Source of the DNA: Prochlorococcus sp. scB243_495D8
GTDB lineage: Bacteria; Cyanobacteriota; Cyanobacteriia; PCC-6307; Cyanobiaceae
Reading direction: 5' to 3'
Length of the DNA stretch: 64,000 nt
Assembly: GCA_000634195.1 (NCBI GenBank)
Contig: JFLT01000186.1
Location: 1 to 64,000 of the forward strand
Translations under genes and position numbers: made by a program
The notes under the pieces: model-generated
What the model was told of the DNA's origin: nothing
The model's input: the letters and a program-made list of their open reading frames with translations, nothing else
Databases searched by the model: none
In this document: positions 46,941-56,753 of the stretch, in pieces
How positions within the stretch are numbered: the stretch's first letter is position 1
Layout: each line of letters begins with the position of its first letter

Positions 46941-48413
46941 ATGCAATTTTCCACATTCATAAAAAATCTAGATAACTGGCAAGGTGCTTCATTAATTTTT
47001 GGAGTTTTAGAGGAAGAAATTGCAAGCCAACTTGAAAACATAAAATTTGTTATTGACCCAAAATTATTACTAAAAAAAGTTACTCAAAAAAAATTTAAAG
47101 GAGAAAAAGGAAAAACTTTAAGCTTTGAATTTTTAGATCAAAAATTAGAAACTTTAATCATAGTTGGTCTTGGCAAATCTAAAGACCTAAATAAAAGTGA
47201 TATAGAAAACTCTATAGGAAATCTAGTTAGGAAAACTGTTGATAAAAATGAAAAGATCAGTATCTTGTTACCTTGGGAATTTATAAATTCACAACTAGAA
47301 ATAAATCAATTAGCAGAGTCAGCTAGATTATCTGCCTATAAGGACAATAGATTCAATAAGAAAAAAGATGAAAAGAAAGTTCTTAAAGAAATTGAGTTTT
47401 TGAATTTAAAAAAATTTGAGAATATTAGCTTTGAAGAGACAGCGCAAATATGTGAAGGCGTAGAACTAGCTCGAAGACTTGTAGCCGCCCCTCCAAATAG
47501 TCTTACGCCTCAGGAAATGTCTATACAAGCTTCTCAAATAGCTAAAGATCATGGTTTGGAAGTAAAAATTTTAGAGGCCAAAGATTGTGAAGATTTAGGA
47601 ATGGGTGCATATTTAGCTGTAGCAAAAGGTTCTGATCTAGATCCAAAATTTATACATCTTACTTTAAAGTCAGAGGGGCCTATAAAAGAAAAGATTGCAC
47701 TTGTTGGGAAGGGTTTAACCTTTGATTCTGGAGGATACAATCTGAAAGTAGGAGCATCTCAAATTGAAATGATGAAATATGATATGGGCGGAAGCGCTGC
47801 AGTGTTAGGAGCAGCAAAAGCACTTGGAGCAATAAAACCTAAGGGATTAGAAATTCATTTTATTGTGGCATCTTGCGAAAACATGATAAATGGATCTGCA
47901 GTACATCCTGGAGATGTAATTAAAGCATCTAATGGTAAGACAATTGAAATAAATAACACTGATGCGGAGGGTAGACTCACATTAGCTGATGCTTTAACTT
48001 ACGCATCAAATTTAAAACCGGATTCAATTATAGATCTCGCAACTTTAACAGGAGCTATTGTTGTTGCATTAGGGAATGATGTAGCTGGATTTTGGAGCAA
48101 TAATGATGATCTAGCAAATGACCTAAAAGCTGCATCAGCCAAGTCTGGAGAAGAATTATGGCAAATGCCTTTACAAAAATCTTATAAAGAAGGTTTAAAG
48201 TCTCATATAGCTGATATGAAGAATACAGGTCCTAGAGCAGGTGGCTCAATAACAGCTGCTTTGTTTTTAGAAGAATTCTTTGATAAAGAGATTAAATGGG
48301 CTCATATTGATATTGCTGGAACTTGTTGGACTGACAAGAATAAGGGAATTAACCCATCAGGCGCAACAGGTTTTGGAGTTAAAACTCTTGTTCAATGGAT
48401 TAAAAATAAATAA
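46941..48413 (+). CDS. pepA: Leucyl aminopeptidase (M17 family)
   Basis: Two-metal cytosolic aminopeptidase. The 490 residues have a poorly conserved N-terminal domain and a catalytic C-terminal domain with [15 protein letters not shown] (metal Lys/Asp), YDMGGSAAV, the M17 signature [14 protein letters not shown] and [12 protein letters not shown]. Complete. It converges with msrA. Confidence 0.95.
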   Translation: MQFSTFIKNLDNWQGASLIFGVLEEEIASQLENIKFVIDPKLLLKKVTQKKFKGEKGKTLSFEFLDQKLETLIIVGLGKSKDLNKSDIENSIGNLVRKTVDKNEKISILLPWEFINSQLEINQLAESARLSAYKDNRFNKKKDEKKVLKEIEFLNLKKFENISFEETAQICEGVELARRLVAAPPNSLTPQEMSIQASQIAKDHGLEVKILEAKDCEDLGMGAYLAVAKGSDLDPKFIHLTLKSEGPIKEKIALVGKGLTFDSGGYNLKVGASQIEMMKYDMGGSAAVLGAAKALGAIKPKGLEIHFIVASCENMINGSAVHPGDVIKASNGKTIEINNTDAEGRLTLADALTYASNLKPDSIIDLATLTGAIVVALGNDVAGFWSNNDDLANDLKAASAKSGEELWQMPLQKSYKEGLKSHIADMKNTGPRAGGSITAALFLEEFFDKEIKWAHIDIAGTCWTDKNKGINPSGATGFGVKTLVQWIKNK

Positions 48414-48424
48414 CTATATCCTAA

Positions 48425-49027
48425 TTATTCATTCCAAAGATTTGTTGATCTAGCATTATCGCCCCATAATTTATCCAACCTCTGATCTCTCCCACATGAG
48501 AATCTATAAAACTTATATTTTAATTCATTTCTCTCAGCAAAATCCTGATGATATTCTTCAGCTAACCAAAATTTACCTTTTGATTTTAGTTCTACAGATA
48601 TTTTTTCTAATGGCACAAGCAATTCATTGGAGGCCGAAACAATTGCATTTTTTGCCTCACTTTCCTCAGTTTCATTTTTGAAAAAGATCACTGGCCTGTA
48701 AGAATCTCCACGATCACAAAATTGACCCTTGGCGTCCAAAGGATCAATATTTCTGAAATATAGCCTAAGTATTTCGGGTAAAGTTACCGATTGGGAATCA
48801 TAGTCCACCAAAACCACTTCCTGATGTCCTTCATGATTTTCGTAAGTAGGTTTTTGTAAATCTCCGCCAGAATAGCCACTTTTTACAAAATTTATCCCCT
48901 TCAATGACTCTAAATCATGCTCTAAACACCAAAAACAGCCTCCTGCGAGAATCAATTCCTCTGCATAAGCGTTCACGGGGCTTATAACTATTGAAAGAGC
49001 AATAATTAGAGGTAAAAAATATTTCAT
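48425..49027 (-). CDS. msrA: Peptide methionine-S-sulfoxide reductase MsrA, exported
   Basis: Reduces Met-S-sulfoxide in damaged proteins. The 200 residues start with a signal peptide (MKYFLPLIIALSIVISPVNA, then YAEE), so it probably works in the periplasm. The catalytic cysteine lies in LAGGCFWCLEHDLE, followed by GYSGGD and the FAERNELKYKFYRFSCGR end with a possible resolving Cys. It is 16 bp downstream of lpxB, at the end of the outer-membrane operon. Confidence 0.94.
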   Translation of the reverse strand: MKYFLPLIIALSIVISPVNAYAEELILAGGCFWCLEHDLESLKGINFVKSGYSGGDLQKPTYENHEGHQEVVLVDYDSQSVTLPEILRLYFRNIDPLDAKGQFCDRGDSYRPVIFFKNETEESEAKNAIVSASNELLVPLEKISVELKSKGKFWLAEEYHQDFAERNELKYKFYRFSCGRDQRLDKLWGDNARSTNLWNE

Positions 49028-49043
49028 TTTTTTATTATAAAGT

Positions 49044-50222
49044 TCAAATAATAGAATTAATAATCTCTTTAGCAGCTCTTTGGACTACGCCCTCTTGTCC
49101 TAATTCTTTTTTTAAAAAAGCATAACCTTTTTTTATTTTTATTTTTTCTGACTTTCCTTCAAGAATCTTACAAGATTTGTAGAAAATTGTCTTTTCGTCA
49201 AAGTCTCTCTGTACAAACTCAGGGATTATTAATTTATTAACTAACAAATTTACTGGGGAAATAAATTTTACTTTGAAATTGAGAATTTTTTTAGCAATAA
49301 AAGCTGTCACCCTACTTACTCTATACCCAACAATCTGCGGGATTCCATATAAAGCTAGTTCCATATTAACTGTTCCAGATTTACAAAAAGCAATTTTAGT
49401 GAGTGAATAAATGTAAGGCTTTAATTTTGCACTATCTTTTTTAGAAATCACAAGACCTTTAACTTGATATGTGCGAAAGGATTTTTTGAATATTTCATCA
49501 AAATCATTCCTACAAGAAGGGATATAGACAACCAAACTTGGATATTTTTGTTGTAATTTTTTAGCCGCTTGCATAAAAGTAGGTAATATATATCTTAATT
49601 CTTGAGGTCTTGATGCAGGCATCAAAAGTAGGATGTTTTGATCAGCGCGAAGGTTCAAAATAGATCTAGCATCTCTTTTAAGAGGAAGTTTTTTTGTCAA
49701 ATCAATCATTGGATGTCCAACCCATAAGACATTTCCGCCCCTCTTTTTATAAAAAGCTGCTTCTTTCTTGAAAATCGCAAAAATTTTATCAGAAAATTTT
49801 ATTAGATTTGTTGTAGTGTTATTGCCAACTCTCCAAGCCCACTCTTGAGGAGCAATATAGTAAAAAATTGGAATTTTAGTATTCGATCTTTTTAATTTAG
49901 TACCAATTTTTATATTGGGACCCATATAGTCAATCAGAATCAAACAATCTGGAGGATATTTTTTTAGTAATTTATAGAACCTTTTTTGAATTCTCAATGT
50001 TGGAAGAATAAGAGGTAAAGCCTCCCAAATTCCTATTGCACTAATTGATGTAGTATCCTGAAGAATTTTTACACCTTCTTTCTTCATCCTTTCCCCACCT
50101 AATCCGCAAATTTCTAAATCTATAGATTTTTTTTTAGCTTCATACAATAATGCTTTTGATAACAAACTTCCGTGCAAATCACCAGAAACTTCTCCAGTAC
50201 TTATAAATATCTTTTTATTCAT
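49044..50222 (-). CDS. lpxB: Lipid-A-disaccharide synthase
   Basis: Joins UDP-diacylglucosamine and lipid X to the lipid A disaccharide. The 392-residue GT-B protein has the N-terminal FISTGEVSGDLHGSLLSKAL, ILIDYMGPNIKIG, YYIAPQEWAWR, LLLMPASRPQELRYILP and CKSGTVNMELALYGIP, all typical. It overlaps lpxA by four bases, so translation is coupled. Confidence 0.95.
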   Translation of the reverse strand: MNKKIFISTGEVSGDLHGSLLSKALLYEAKKKSIDLEICGLGGERMKKEGVKILQDTTSISAIGIWEALPLILPTLRIQKRFYKLLKKYPPDCLILIDYMGPNIKIGTKLKRSNTKIPIFYYIAPQEWAWRVGNNTTTNLIKFSDKIFAIFKKEAAFYKKRGGNVLWVGHPMIDLTKKLPLKRDARSILNLRADQNILLLMPASRPQELRYILPTFMQAAKKLQQKYPSLVVYIPSCRNDFDEIFKKSFRTYQVKGLVISKKDSAKLKPYIYSLTKIAFCKSGTVNMELALYGIPQIVGYRVSRVTAFIAKKILNFKVKFISPVNLLVNKLIIPEFVQRDFDEKTIFYKSCKILEGKSEKIKIKKGYAFLKKELGQEGVVQRAAKEIINSII

Positions 50223-51073
50223 AAATTTACTATAGGCATTGGTCCTCGTCTTTCTTTAGATATTGACTCTTTTAAAAAACTACATAATTTTGAAGATGAA
50301 AAATCTAATTCTCCTGTCATTACTTTTTCTAGTGAATTTGAAATCGCATCATTTGATTTAAAAAGTAGATTCCAAGTTCTTTGAAGTAATTTTAAGTCAA
50401 AATCTTTATTTTCCATTAAACCACTTCTCTTAATTCCAATCCTATTCAAACCTCTCAATCTTCCTGGATGCCCTTCGGCCAAACAAAAAGGTGGTACATC
50501 TCTATCTACCCTAGTCATTCCTCCAATCATTGCTAAATATCCAATATGTACAAATTGATGAATACCTAAACAACCCCCAATAATAGCTTTATCTTCAATC
50601 TTTACATGTCCCGCAACTTGAACACTATTTGATAAAACTATCCTGTTACCAAGTTCACAATTATGGCCGATGTGAGTGTAAGCCATTAACAAATTATTAT
50701 TGCCAATAATAGTTTTTTCTCCTTCATAAGTTGCTTTATTAATAGTTACGCATTCTCTAAAAGTATTATTATTTCCAATAATTACTTCAGTAGGAGCCCC
50801 TTTATATTTAAGGTCCTGGGGATCAAGACCTATAAAAACACTTGGAAAAACTTTATTATTTATCCCAATATGAGTTCTTCCTGCAATAACAGCATTAGGT
50901 CCTATTTCCGTTCCTTTCCCGATAATCACATCAGGGCCGACAATAGCCCCTTGAGAGACAATAACCCCATCATGTAATTCGGCACTTGGATCTACAAAAG
51001 CATTTGGGTGAACTTTTACACCACTAAAGCTTGAGTTTAATTCAATATTTTTATTATCCATATCCCTAATCAA
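50219..51073 (-). CDS. lpxA: UDP-N-acetylglucosamine acyltransferase
   Basis: First step of lipid A synthesis. The 284-residue protein is a left-handed beta-helix made of hexapeptide repeats ([37 protein letters not shown]), with the catalytic His in [14 protein letters not shown], and a C-terminal helical part. It has a short extra N-terminus before the first repeat. It overlaps fabZ by eight bases. Confidence 0.95.
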   Translation of the reverse strand: MIRDMDNKNIELNSSFSGVKVHPNAFVDPSAELHDGVIVSQGAIVGPDVIIGKGTEIGPNAVIAGRTHIGINNKVFPSVFIGLDPQDLKYKGAPTEVIIGNNNTFRECVTINKATYEGEKTIIGNNNLLMAYTHIGHNCELGNRIVLSNSVQVAGHVKIEDKAIIGGCLGIHQFVHIGYLAMIGGMTRVDRDVPPFCLAEGHPGRLRGLNRIGIKRSGLMENKDFDLKLLQRTWNLLFKSNDAISNSLEKVMTGELDFSSSKLCSFLKESISKERRGPMPIVNL

Positions 51074-51524
51074 CTAATGAGAACATTAACTCTCCAGCAC
51101 AGACCAACTTCCCATCAACATGCGCCTCACCTTTAACTTTCCCAAATCTTTGTCTTTTAATAGACAATAATTCACAAGAAATTATCAATTGATCTCCTGG
51201 CACAACTGGTTTTCTGAATTTAACATTATTGATCCCAGCAAAGACGAAAAGTCCCTTAGGGAGATCGGGCATTTGCGTTACAATTATTCCCCCCACTTGA
51301 GCCATTGATTCAACAATAAGAACACCTGGCATCAAGGGTCTCTCAGGAAAGTGTCCTTGAAATTGAGGCTCATTTATAGTTACATTTTTTACTGCAACAG
51401 CTCTTTCCCCAGGAATATGCTCTATAACTTTGTCCACAAGAGCGAAAGGATATCTGTGAGGTAACAAACCTAATATGTGCTCAGAGGAAAGTTGATTATT
51501 TTCACTGGATAATTTCTTTTCCAA
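51066..51524 (-). CDS. fabZ: 3-hydroxyacyl-ACP dehydratase FabZ
   Basis: Hot-dog-fold dehydratase of fatty acid elongation, which competes with LpxA for hydroxyacyl-ACP. The 152 residues show [14 protein letters not shown] and the active-site block [20 protein letters not shown] (His and Glu). Placement between lpxC and lpxA is a common arrangement. Confidence 0.96.
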   Translation of the reverse strand: MEKKLSSENNQLSSEHILGLLPHRYPFALVDKVIEHIPGERAVAVKNVTINEPQFQGHFPERPLMPGVLIVESMAQVGGIIVTQMPDLPKGLFVFAGINNVKFRKPVVPGDQLIISCELLSIKRQRFGKVKGEAHVDGKLVCAGELMFSLVD

Positions 51525-51541
51525 AACAATTAAAGATAAAG

Positions 51542-52378
51542 TTAATTTGTTAGCGATGAGGCCAATAAAGCATTTAAAGAATGTGATCCTTTATAAACTA
51601 AAATTTGAGCCTTAGGTAACCCTACCAAAGCCAAGTCCCCAATTAGGTCTAAAATTTTATGTCTTATTGGTTCATTATCAAATCTTAATGGTGGATTTAC
51701 CCATTTATCACCGTCACAAACAAGGGCATTTTCCAAACTTCCGCCTTTAATTAATCCAAGTTCACTTAACTCTTGAAATTGATCTTTAAAACCAAAAGTT
51801 CTAGCAGGAGCAATCATTTCAACAAAATTTTTTGGATTTAAGTCAATCACAAAAGTTTGATTCCCAATGGCTTTATAGTCAAAATTTATTGTGGATATAA
51901 TTGTAGTTTTTTTAGAAGGGGTTGCTGCTATTACTGAACCTTCTTTATTTAAAATTATTGATTTATTAATCTCTTGAAAGAAATTATCTGGTCTAGGTGC
52001 CTTTTTTATACCTACTTCTTCAAAATCTTTAACCCACTGGATTGCTGATCCATCTAAAAGAGGAATCTCTTTCCCATCAACCTCAATATGAATATAACTT
52101 AACCCACACCCAGCCATCGATGATAGTAGATGCTCAATAGTATATAAATTTCGCCCTCCCAATTTAACTGCGGTACAAAGCATGGTACTTCCAATTAAAT
52201 CCTGAGTTAACTTAAAAATCTCGCCAGGTTTATCCTTGAAAGAGACATAATATCCTTCTTTTTCATAAGGAGAAATTTTAACTCTTGTTTTTTCACCACT
52301 ATGAAGGCCTATACCTTCTCTGGAGATAACACCAGCCAAGGTATAGCAGAAATCATAATTAGTAGGCCAAGAAAACAC
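51542..52378 (-). CDS. lpxC: UDP-3-O-acyl-N-acetylglucosamine deacetylase
   Basis: Zinc deacetylase, the committed step of lipid A synthesis. In 278 residues the zinc ligands are His in [19 protein letters not shown] and the pair in [13 protein letters not shown] (His, Asp). DGSAIQWV and APARTFGF are also typical. It starts immediately after the bamA stop, so it is cotranscribed. Confidence 0.95.
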   Translation of the reverse strand: MFSWPTNYDFCYTLAGVISREGIGLHSGEKTRVKISPYEKEGYYVSFKDKPGEIFKLTQDLIGSTMLCTAVKLGGRNLYTIEHLLSSMAGCGLSYIHIEVDGKEIPLLDGSAIQWVKDFEEVGIKKAPRPDNFFQEINKSIILNKEGSVIAATPSKKTTIISTINFDYKAIGNQTFVIDLNPKNFVEMIAPARTFGFKDQFQELSELGLIKGGSLENALVCDGDKWVNPPLRFDNEPIRHKILDLIGDLALVGLPKAQILVYKGSHSLNALLASSLTN

Positions 52379-54511
52379 TTAAAACTTCCATCCCACTCCA
52401 AGTGTATATCTCCAATCTCCGCTTAGATCCTTACTAGCGACATCTAATCTTAATGGCCCAATTGGCGTTTTTACTCCAACCCCTCCTCCAAGCGAATAAC
52501 CAGAACCAGATTTCTGTAATAATTTGCCAGGTTTCCCTGGAACATCATTTTGAGATCCTAAGTCACTTCCTGCATCAACAAATAAAGCTCCTGATATCAT
52601 TCTCCAAACAGGAAATCTATATTCTGCAGTACCTTCAACAAAACTTTTACTTACAGCTAAATCACATGATCCCCACCCTCTAACTGATGATGTTCCTCCC
52701 ATACAAAATGATTCATAAGGAGGCAGTTCCCCAAGAATAGTTCCAGCCTTAAATTGTAAACCAATAGTTTGAGGACAATCTTCACTAGTAGCTTTACTAG
52801 ATTTACATGCTTTTGTTAAATTGATCAGTTTTGTAGGTATAAAATAAGAATATGATGCTCTTATTCTATTAAAAGTTGGAGAATTTTTTCCCATTGAAAC
52901 AAATTGTTCAGTACCAAAAGTAAATTTATTTCCTGCAGTTGGGTTAATAGAACTGTTCAAATTATTTCTAGAAGTACTCGCGATAACACTCACTAATGTA
53001 TTTTCTTCAGGGCATGAACCATCATTTGGTGTAAATCCAATACAGATAATATCATTTATATTTCCTGTAGTGGGAGTCTTATCACCATAAGGTTTTTTAT
53101 TGCCATCGCCATCAATCATCTTTACTTTCTTAAAGTTCATTCCTGCAAGAACTCTCCATTTAGCGACCTTAAATGGATCTCCACCATTTAATGGCCTTGC
53201 AAAAGAAAAACCACCTCCTGTTTTTTCTAAAACTATTGACGAAAAAGTATCAGAAGTTGAAGTAGTAGTATCATCTACTGCGTATATGCGCCCATTATTT
53301 TCACTTTTAAATTCTTGTGGATAATCTCTGCTTAAAAAAAGATTTGTTCTAAAAGATGTTTTATGCTTATCTCCTTTAATCCATGGATCAGATAATGAAA
53401 AATTATAGGTGGTTGAATATTCTCCGAAATTTAGATTCAAATTTGTAGACCATGCTCTTCCTAGAGTATTTGTTTCTTGCAAACCAATTGAGGCGAAGAT
53501 ACCTGAACCATTGCTATATCCTAGTCCACCGGTCAATGATCCTGTTCTTTGTTCGCTCAAGTCTAAAAAAATTATGACTTGACCAGGATTTAAATTATCA
53601 GGGCTAAGAGAAACCTTTACATCATCAAATAATGATGTGGCATAAAGTCTACCGATATCAGCTTCTAAAATTTTTCTATTAAAAATGGTGCCAGGTTGTG
53701 TTTTTAATTCTCTCCTTATAACCCAGTTTTTTGTTTTCCCTTTTCTAGGTTTTCCATCAATAATAAATTCACCATCAGAATTTGGGAATCTTATTTTTAC
53801 GTCAGATATAAGGCCCTCAGAAACTTTTAATATCACTACTCCGTTCTCAGAGATTCTATCTGGGCCACTTATTCTTGCTAAAGAATAACCTGCTTTTTCA
53901 TAACGCTCTTTTATTATTTCTATCTTATTTTGAAATTCACGCAGGTTAAGTGTTGTCCCATAATAATTTTTAAAAATATCATCTACATATTCATTGGAGA
54001 CTATAGAGTTTATTGGATTAAGTTCAACTTTCGTCAAAATTGGATTAGGCACTACATTTACTATTAGTCTCACACCTAGTGGCCCATTTTGAGGCTTTAT
54101 TTTAACTCCAGAAAACCACCCACTAGCATATATTGCATTAAGGTCTTGATTTAAAATTCGATTATCAACAATACTTCCAGGCTTTATGCTCATGGAATCA
54201 TATGCAGCTAATTCAAGTTTTCTACCCTCAGGATGAGTTTCCCAACCTTCGATAATTATTTCTGAGATAAGAACACTTTCTTCATTAGAATCGTTATTAT
54301 TTTCTGCAAGAAGAAATTCTTTCTTTTTTTTAATATCAATCCCTTGAAATAAAACATTATTAATATCTGGTATTTCAAAAGTTTGTATTGATTGATCAAC
54401 ATCATTTGATAAATACTTAGCAGCCAGTTCTGAATTATTTGATATCAAAATCAAAGGGGAGCAGGCAACATTTATGAAAACCTTTCCAAATTTTAAAAAA
54501 TGTTTTTGCAT
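52379..54511 (-). CDS. bamA: BamA / Omp85 outer-membrane assembly protein
   Basis: Inserts beta-barrel proteins into the outer membrane. The 710 residues start with a hydrophobic signal-like segment, a low-complexity linker, then about three POTRA domains (VLISEIIIEGWETHPEGRKL, PILTKVELNPINSIVS, GSIVDNRILNQDLNAIYASG) and a C-terminal 16-strand barrel region from about residue 340. The conserved loop-6 motif is in SSVRGWGSCDLAV, and the last strand ends YTLGVGWKF with a terminal Phe. The cyanobacterial Omp85 is related to plastid Toc75. Confidence 0.93.
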   Translation of the reverse strand: MQKHFLKFGKVFINVACSPLILISNNSELAAKYLSNDVDQSIQTFEIPDINNVLFQGIDIKKKKEFLLAENNNDSNEESVLISEIIIEGWETHPEGRKLELAAYDSMSIKPGSIVDNRILNQDLNAIYASGWFSGVKIKPQNGPLGVRLIVNVVPNPILTKVELNPINSIVSNEYVDDIFKNYYGTTLNLREFQNKIEIIKERYEKAGYSLARISGPDRISENGVVILKVSEGLISDVKIRFPNSDGEFIIDGKPRKGKTKNWVIRRELKTQPGTIFNRKILEADIGRLYATSLFDDVKVSLSPDNLNPGQVIIFLDLSEQRTGSLTGGLGYSNGSGIFASIGLQETNTLGRAWSTNLNLNFGEYSTTYNFSLSDPWIKGDKHKTSFRTNLFLSRDYPQEFKSENNGRIYAVDDTTTSTSDTFSSIVLEKTGGGFSFARPLNGGDPFKVAKWRVLAGMNFKKVKMIDGDGNKKPYGDKTPTTGNINDIICIGFTPNDGSCPEENTLVSVIASTSRNNLNSSINPTAGNKFTFGTEQFVSMGKNSPTFNRIRASYSYFIPTKLINLTKACKSSKATSEDCPQTIGLQFKAGTILGELPPYESFCMGGTSSVRGWGSCDLAVSKSFVEGTAEYRFPVWRMISGALFVDAGSDLGSQNDVPGKPGKLLQKSGSGYSLGGGVGVKTPIGPLRLDVASKDLSGDWRYTLGVGWKF

Positions 54512-54547
54512 ATTACTTGTGATTAAGATGAGTAAGTCATTATTTAT

Positions 54548-55285
54548 TCAATTAGGTTTAAGAAAATCGTTTATTCTTCGGTGGATTTCGCTATAAGCTT
54601 CAATTAGACCACCTAAATCATTCCTAAATATATCTTTATCAAGACTTACAATTATATCATTTTTTTGATTTAGATCCCACAATCTACAATTATCAGGACT
54701 TATTTCATCCCCAAGGATAATATTATTTCCAAGATCATAACCAAATTCCAATTTAAAATCTACAAGTTGAAGTTGAATATTTTTAAAAAAACTTTTCAAA
54801 ATTACATTAATTTTTAAAGTTAAATTAATTATAAACTCTAAATCATCAGCGCTTAGTATTTTCATTAATTCAATTCTATCTTTTGTAAGGAGGGGATCAT
54901 TAAGTTCATCATTTTTAAGATAGATATCAATTAATGGTTTTGATAGCAAAGTTCCAGGTTTAATAGTTGTTTGTTTACACAAAGATCCATAAGCAGTATT
55001 TCTTAGAACAATTTCTAATGGAATTACTTTTATTTTTTTTGCAATCATTGTATTTTCATTTTCAAGTTCAATAAAATGAGTTGGAATATTCTTCTTGATG
55101 AGAATCTCAAAAATTCTTGCACTTATAAGGCAATTAAGTTTGCCTTTACCTTCAAATTTTTCTTTTTTCAACGCATTAAAAGCTGTCGCATCATCTTTAA
55201 ATTCAATTTTTACTTTATCTAGATCATCATAAGTAAATACTTTTTTTGCTTTGCCTTCATATATCAACTCATATTTATTATTCAT
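54548..55285 (-). CDS. purC: Phosphoribosylaminoimidazole-succinocarboxamide synthase
   Basis: SAICAR synthetase of purine synthesis. The 245-residue protein has YEGKAKKVFTYDD, FKDDATAFNALKK, VIPLEIVLRNTAYGSLCK, DFKLEFGYDLG and DEISPDNCRLWD. Complete. It lies 36 bp upstream of bamA on the same strand, so it may lead that operon. It is divergent from purD, another purine gene. Confidence 0.96.
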   Translation of the reverse strand: MNNKYELIYEGKAKKVFTYDDLDKVKIEFKDDATAFNALKKEKFEGKGKLNCLISARIFEILIKKNIPTHFIELENENTMIAKKIKVIPLEIVLRNTAYGSLCKQTTIKPGTLLSKPLIDIYLKNDELNDPLLTKDRIELMKILSADDLEFIINLTLKINVILKSFFKNIQLQLVDFKLEFGYDLGNNIILGDEISPDNCRLWDLNQKNDIIVSLDKDIFRNDLGGLIEAYSEIHRRINDFLKPN

Positions 55286-55417
55286 TAATTTAAAACCTCA
55301 TTATGATTACTAAAGTACTTTTTGTAATTAACATAATTATTAGAGATCAACTTCAAATGATCTTATTTCATTTTAACTGATTATCAATCAAAACCTCATA
55401 ACCTTTAAAAACAATAT

Positions 55418-56749
55418 ATGGGAATTCATTCAAAAAGTTCTAGAAGCTTAATTAGATTAGAAAATATCTTAATTATTGGAAATGGCGGGAGAGAAAACTC
55501 TTTAGCTTGGGCCATTCAAAAAAATGAATTAATTAAAAAAGTTTATTTAATACCTGGTAACGGTGGTTCAGAAAGAATAAATAAATGTGAAAGAATAAAA
55601 ATTGATATAAATAATAAAAATGAACTTTTAGAAAAGCTTGATTTTCTTAAGATAGATTTAGTTGTAATTGGACCAGAAATACCTCTAGCAAATGGATTAG
55701 CTGATTTTCTTCGCCAAAAAGATTTTAAAGTATTTGGTCCTAATAAAGATGGCGCAAAATTAGAATTTAGTAAATCTTGGGCAAAGGAATTTATGCAAGA
55801 CGCAAATATTCCAACTGCAAACTTTTGGAAAGTCAATTCTTTTGAAGAAGCAAAAAAAATCATCAATTCTGCATCAATTCCACTGGTAGTAAAAGCTGAT
55901 GGTCTAGCTTCAGGTAAAGGTGTTTTCATTCCTAATTCAAAAGATGAATGTTTAAAAGCAGCAGAGTCGATTTTTAATGGTAGATTTGGCAACTCTGGGA
56001 ATGTAGTTGTTCTAGAAGAAAAAATTCAAGGACCAGAAGTTTCAGTTTTTGCTTTATGCGATGGGAAGAGATACACCTTACTTCCAACCGCCCAAGATCA
56101 CAAACGACTTAATGAGAAAGATAAAGGGCCAAATACAGGAGGTATGGGAGCTTATTCTCCTGCCCCATTATTAACAGGAGATTACCTGAATAAAATTATC
56201 AAAGAGATAATTGAACCTACAATAAATGAACTAAATAAAAGAAATATTAACTATCGAGGTGTAATTTACTTTGGATTAATGATCACAGAATCTGGGCCCA
56301 AAGTTATAGAATATAATTGTAGATTTGGCGATCCAGAATGCCAAACAATAATGCCCTTGATGGATCAAAATTTTGTATTTCTTTTAGAAAAATGCTCAAT
56401 GGGAAACTTAACTGGTGATGAAAAAATTAATACTTCTGAAAAAGTAAGTGGTTGTGTAATAGCTACCTCCAAAGGTTATCCTTACGATTATAAAACAGGC
56501 TTTCAAATAAATATGGATGAGATTGACACAAATGATTGTCAAATCTTCGACTCAGGTACTTCTTTAAGTGAAGATGGGAAATTATTAACTAATGGAGGAA
56601 GAGTCTTAAGTATTGTCTGCCAAGATAAAGACTTCGATATGGTTTTTGAAAAAGCATATAAGTATTTAAAAAAAATTCATTTTGAGGGTATTTACTTCAG
56701 AAATGACATAGGTTACCAAGTCAGAAAAAAATTTTCTAAGGAGAATTAA
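55418..56749 (+). CDS. purD: Phosphoribosylamine--glycine ligase
   Basis: GAR synthetase, an ATP-grasp enzyme of purine synthesis. The 443 residues have ILIIGNGGRENSLAWAIQK (after a 15-residue extension), GPEIPLANGLADFL, VVKADGLASGKGVFIP, DHKRLNEKDKGPNTGGMGAY and EYNCRFGDPECQ. The chosen ATG precedes a basic Ser-rich stretch; an internal start closer to ILIIGNGG would give the usual length. nblS follows four bases after the stop. Confidence 0.95.
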   Translation: MGIHSKSSRSLIRLENILIIGNGGRENSLAWAIQKNELIKKVYLIPGNGGSERINKCERIKIDINNKNELLEKLDFLKIDLVVIGPEIPLANGLADFLRQKDFKVFGPNKDGAKLEFSKSWAKEFMQDANIPTANFWKVNSFEEAKKIINSASIPLVVKADGLASGKGVFIPNSKDECLKAAESIFNGRFGNSGNVVVLEEKIQGPEVSVFALCDGKRYTLLPTAQDHKRLNEKDKGPNTGGMGAYSPAPLLTGDYLNKIIKEIIEPTINELNKRNINYRGVIYFGLMITESGPKVIEYNCRFGDPECQTIMPLMDQNFVFLLEKCSMGNLTGDEKINTSEKVSGCVIATSKGYPYDYKTGFQINMDEIDTNDCQIFDSGTSLSEDGKLLTNGGRVLSIVCQDKDFDMVFEKAYKYLKKIHFEGIYFRNDIGYQVRKKFSKEN

Positions 56750-56753
56750 GCTT

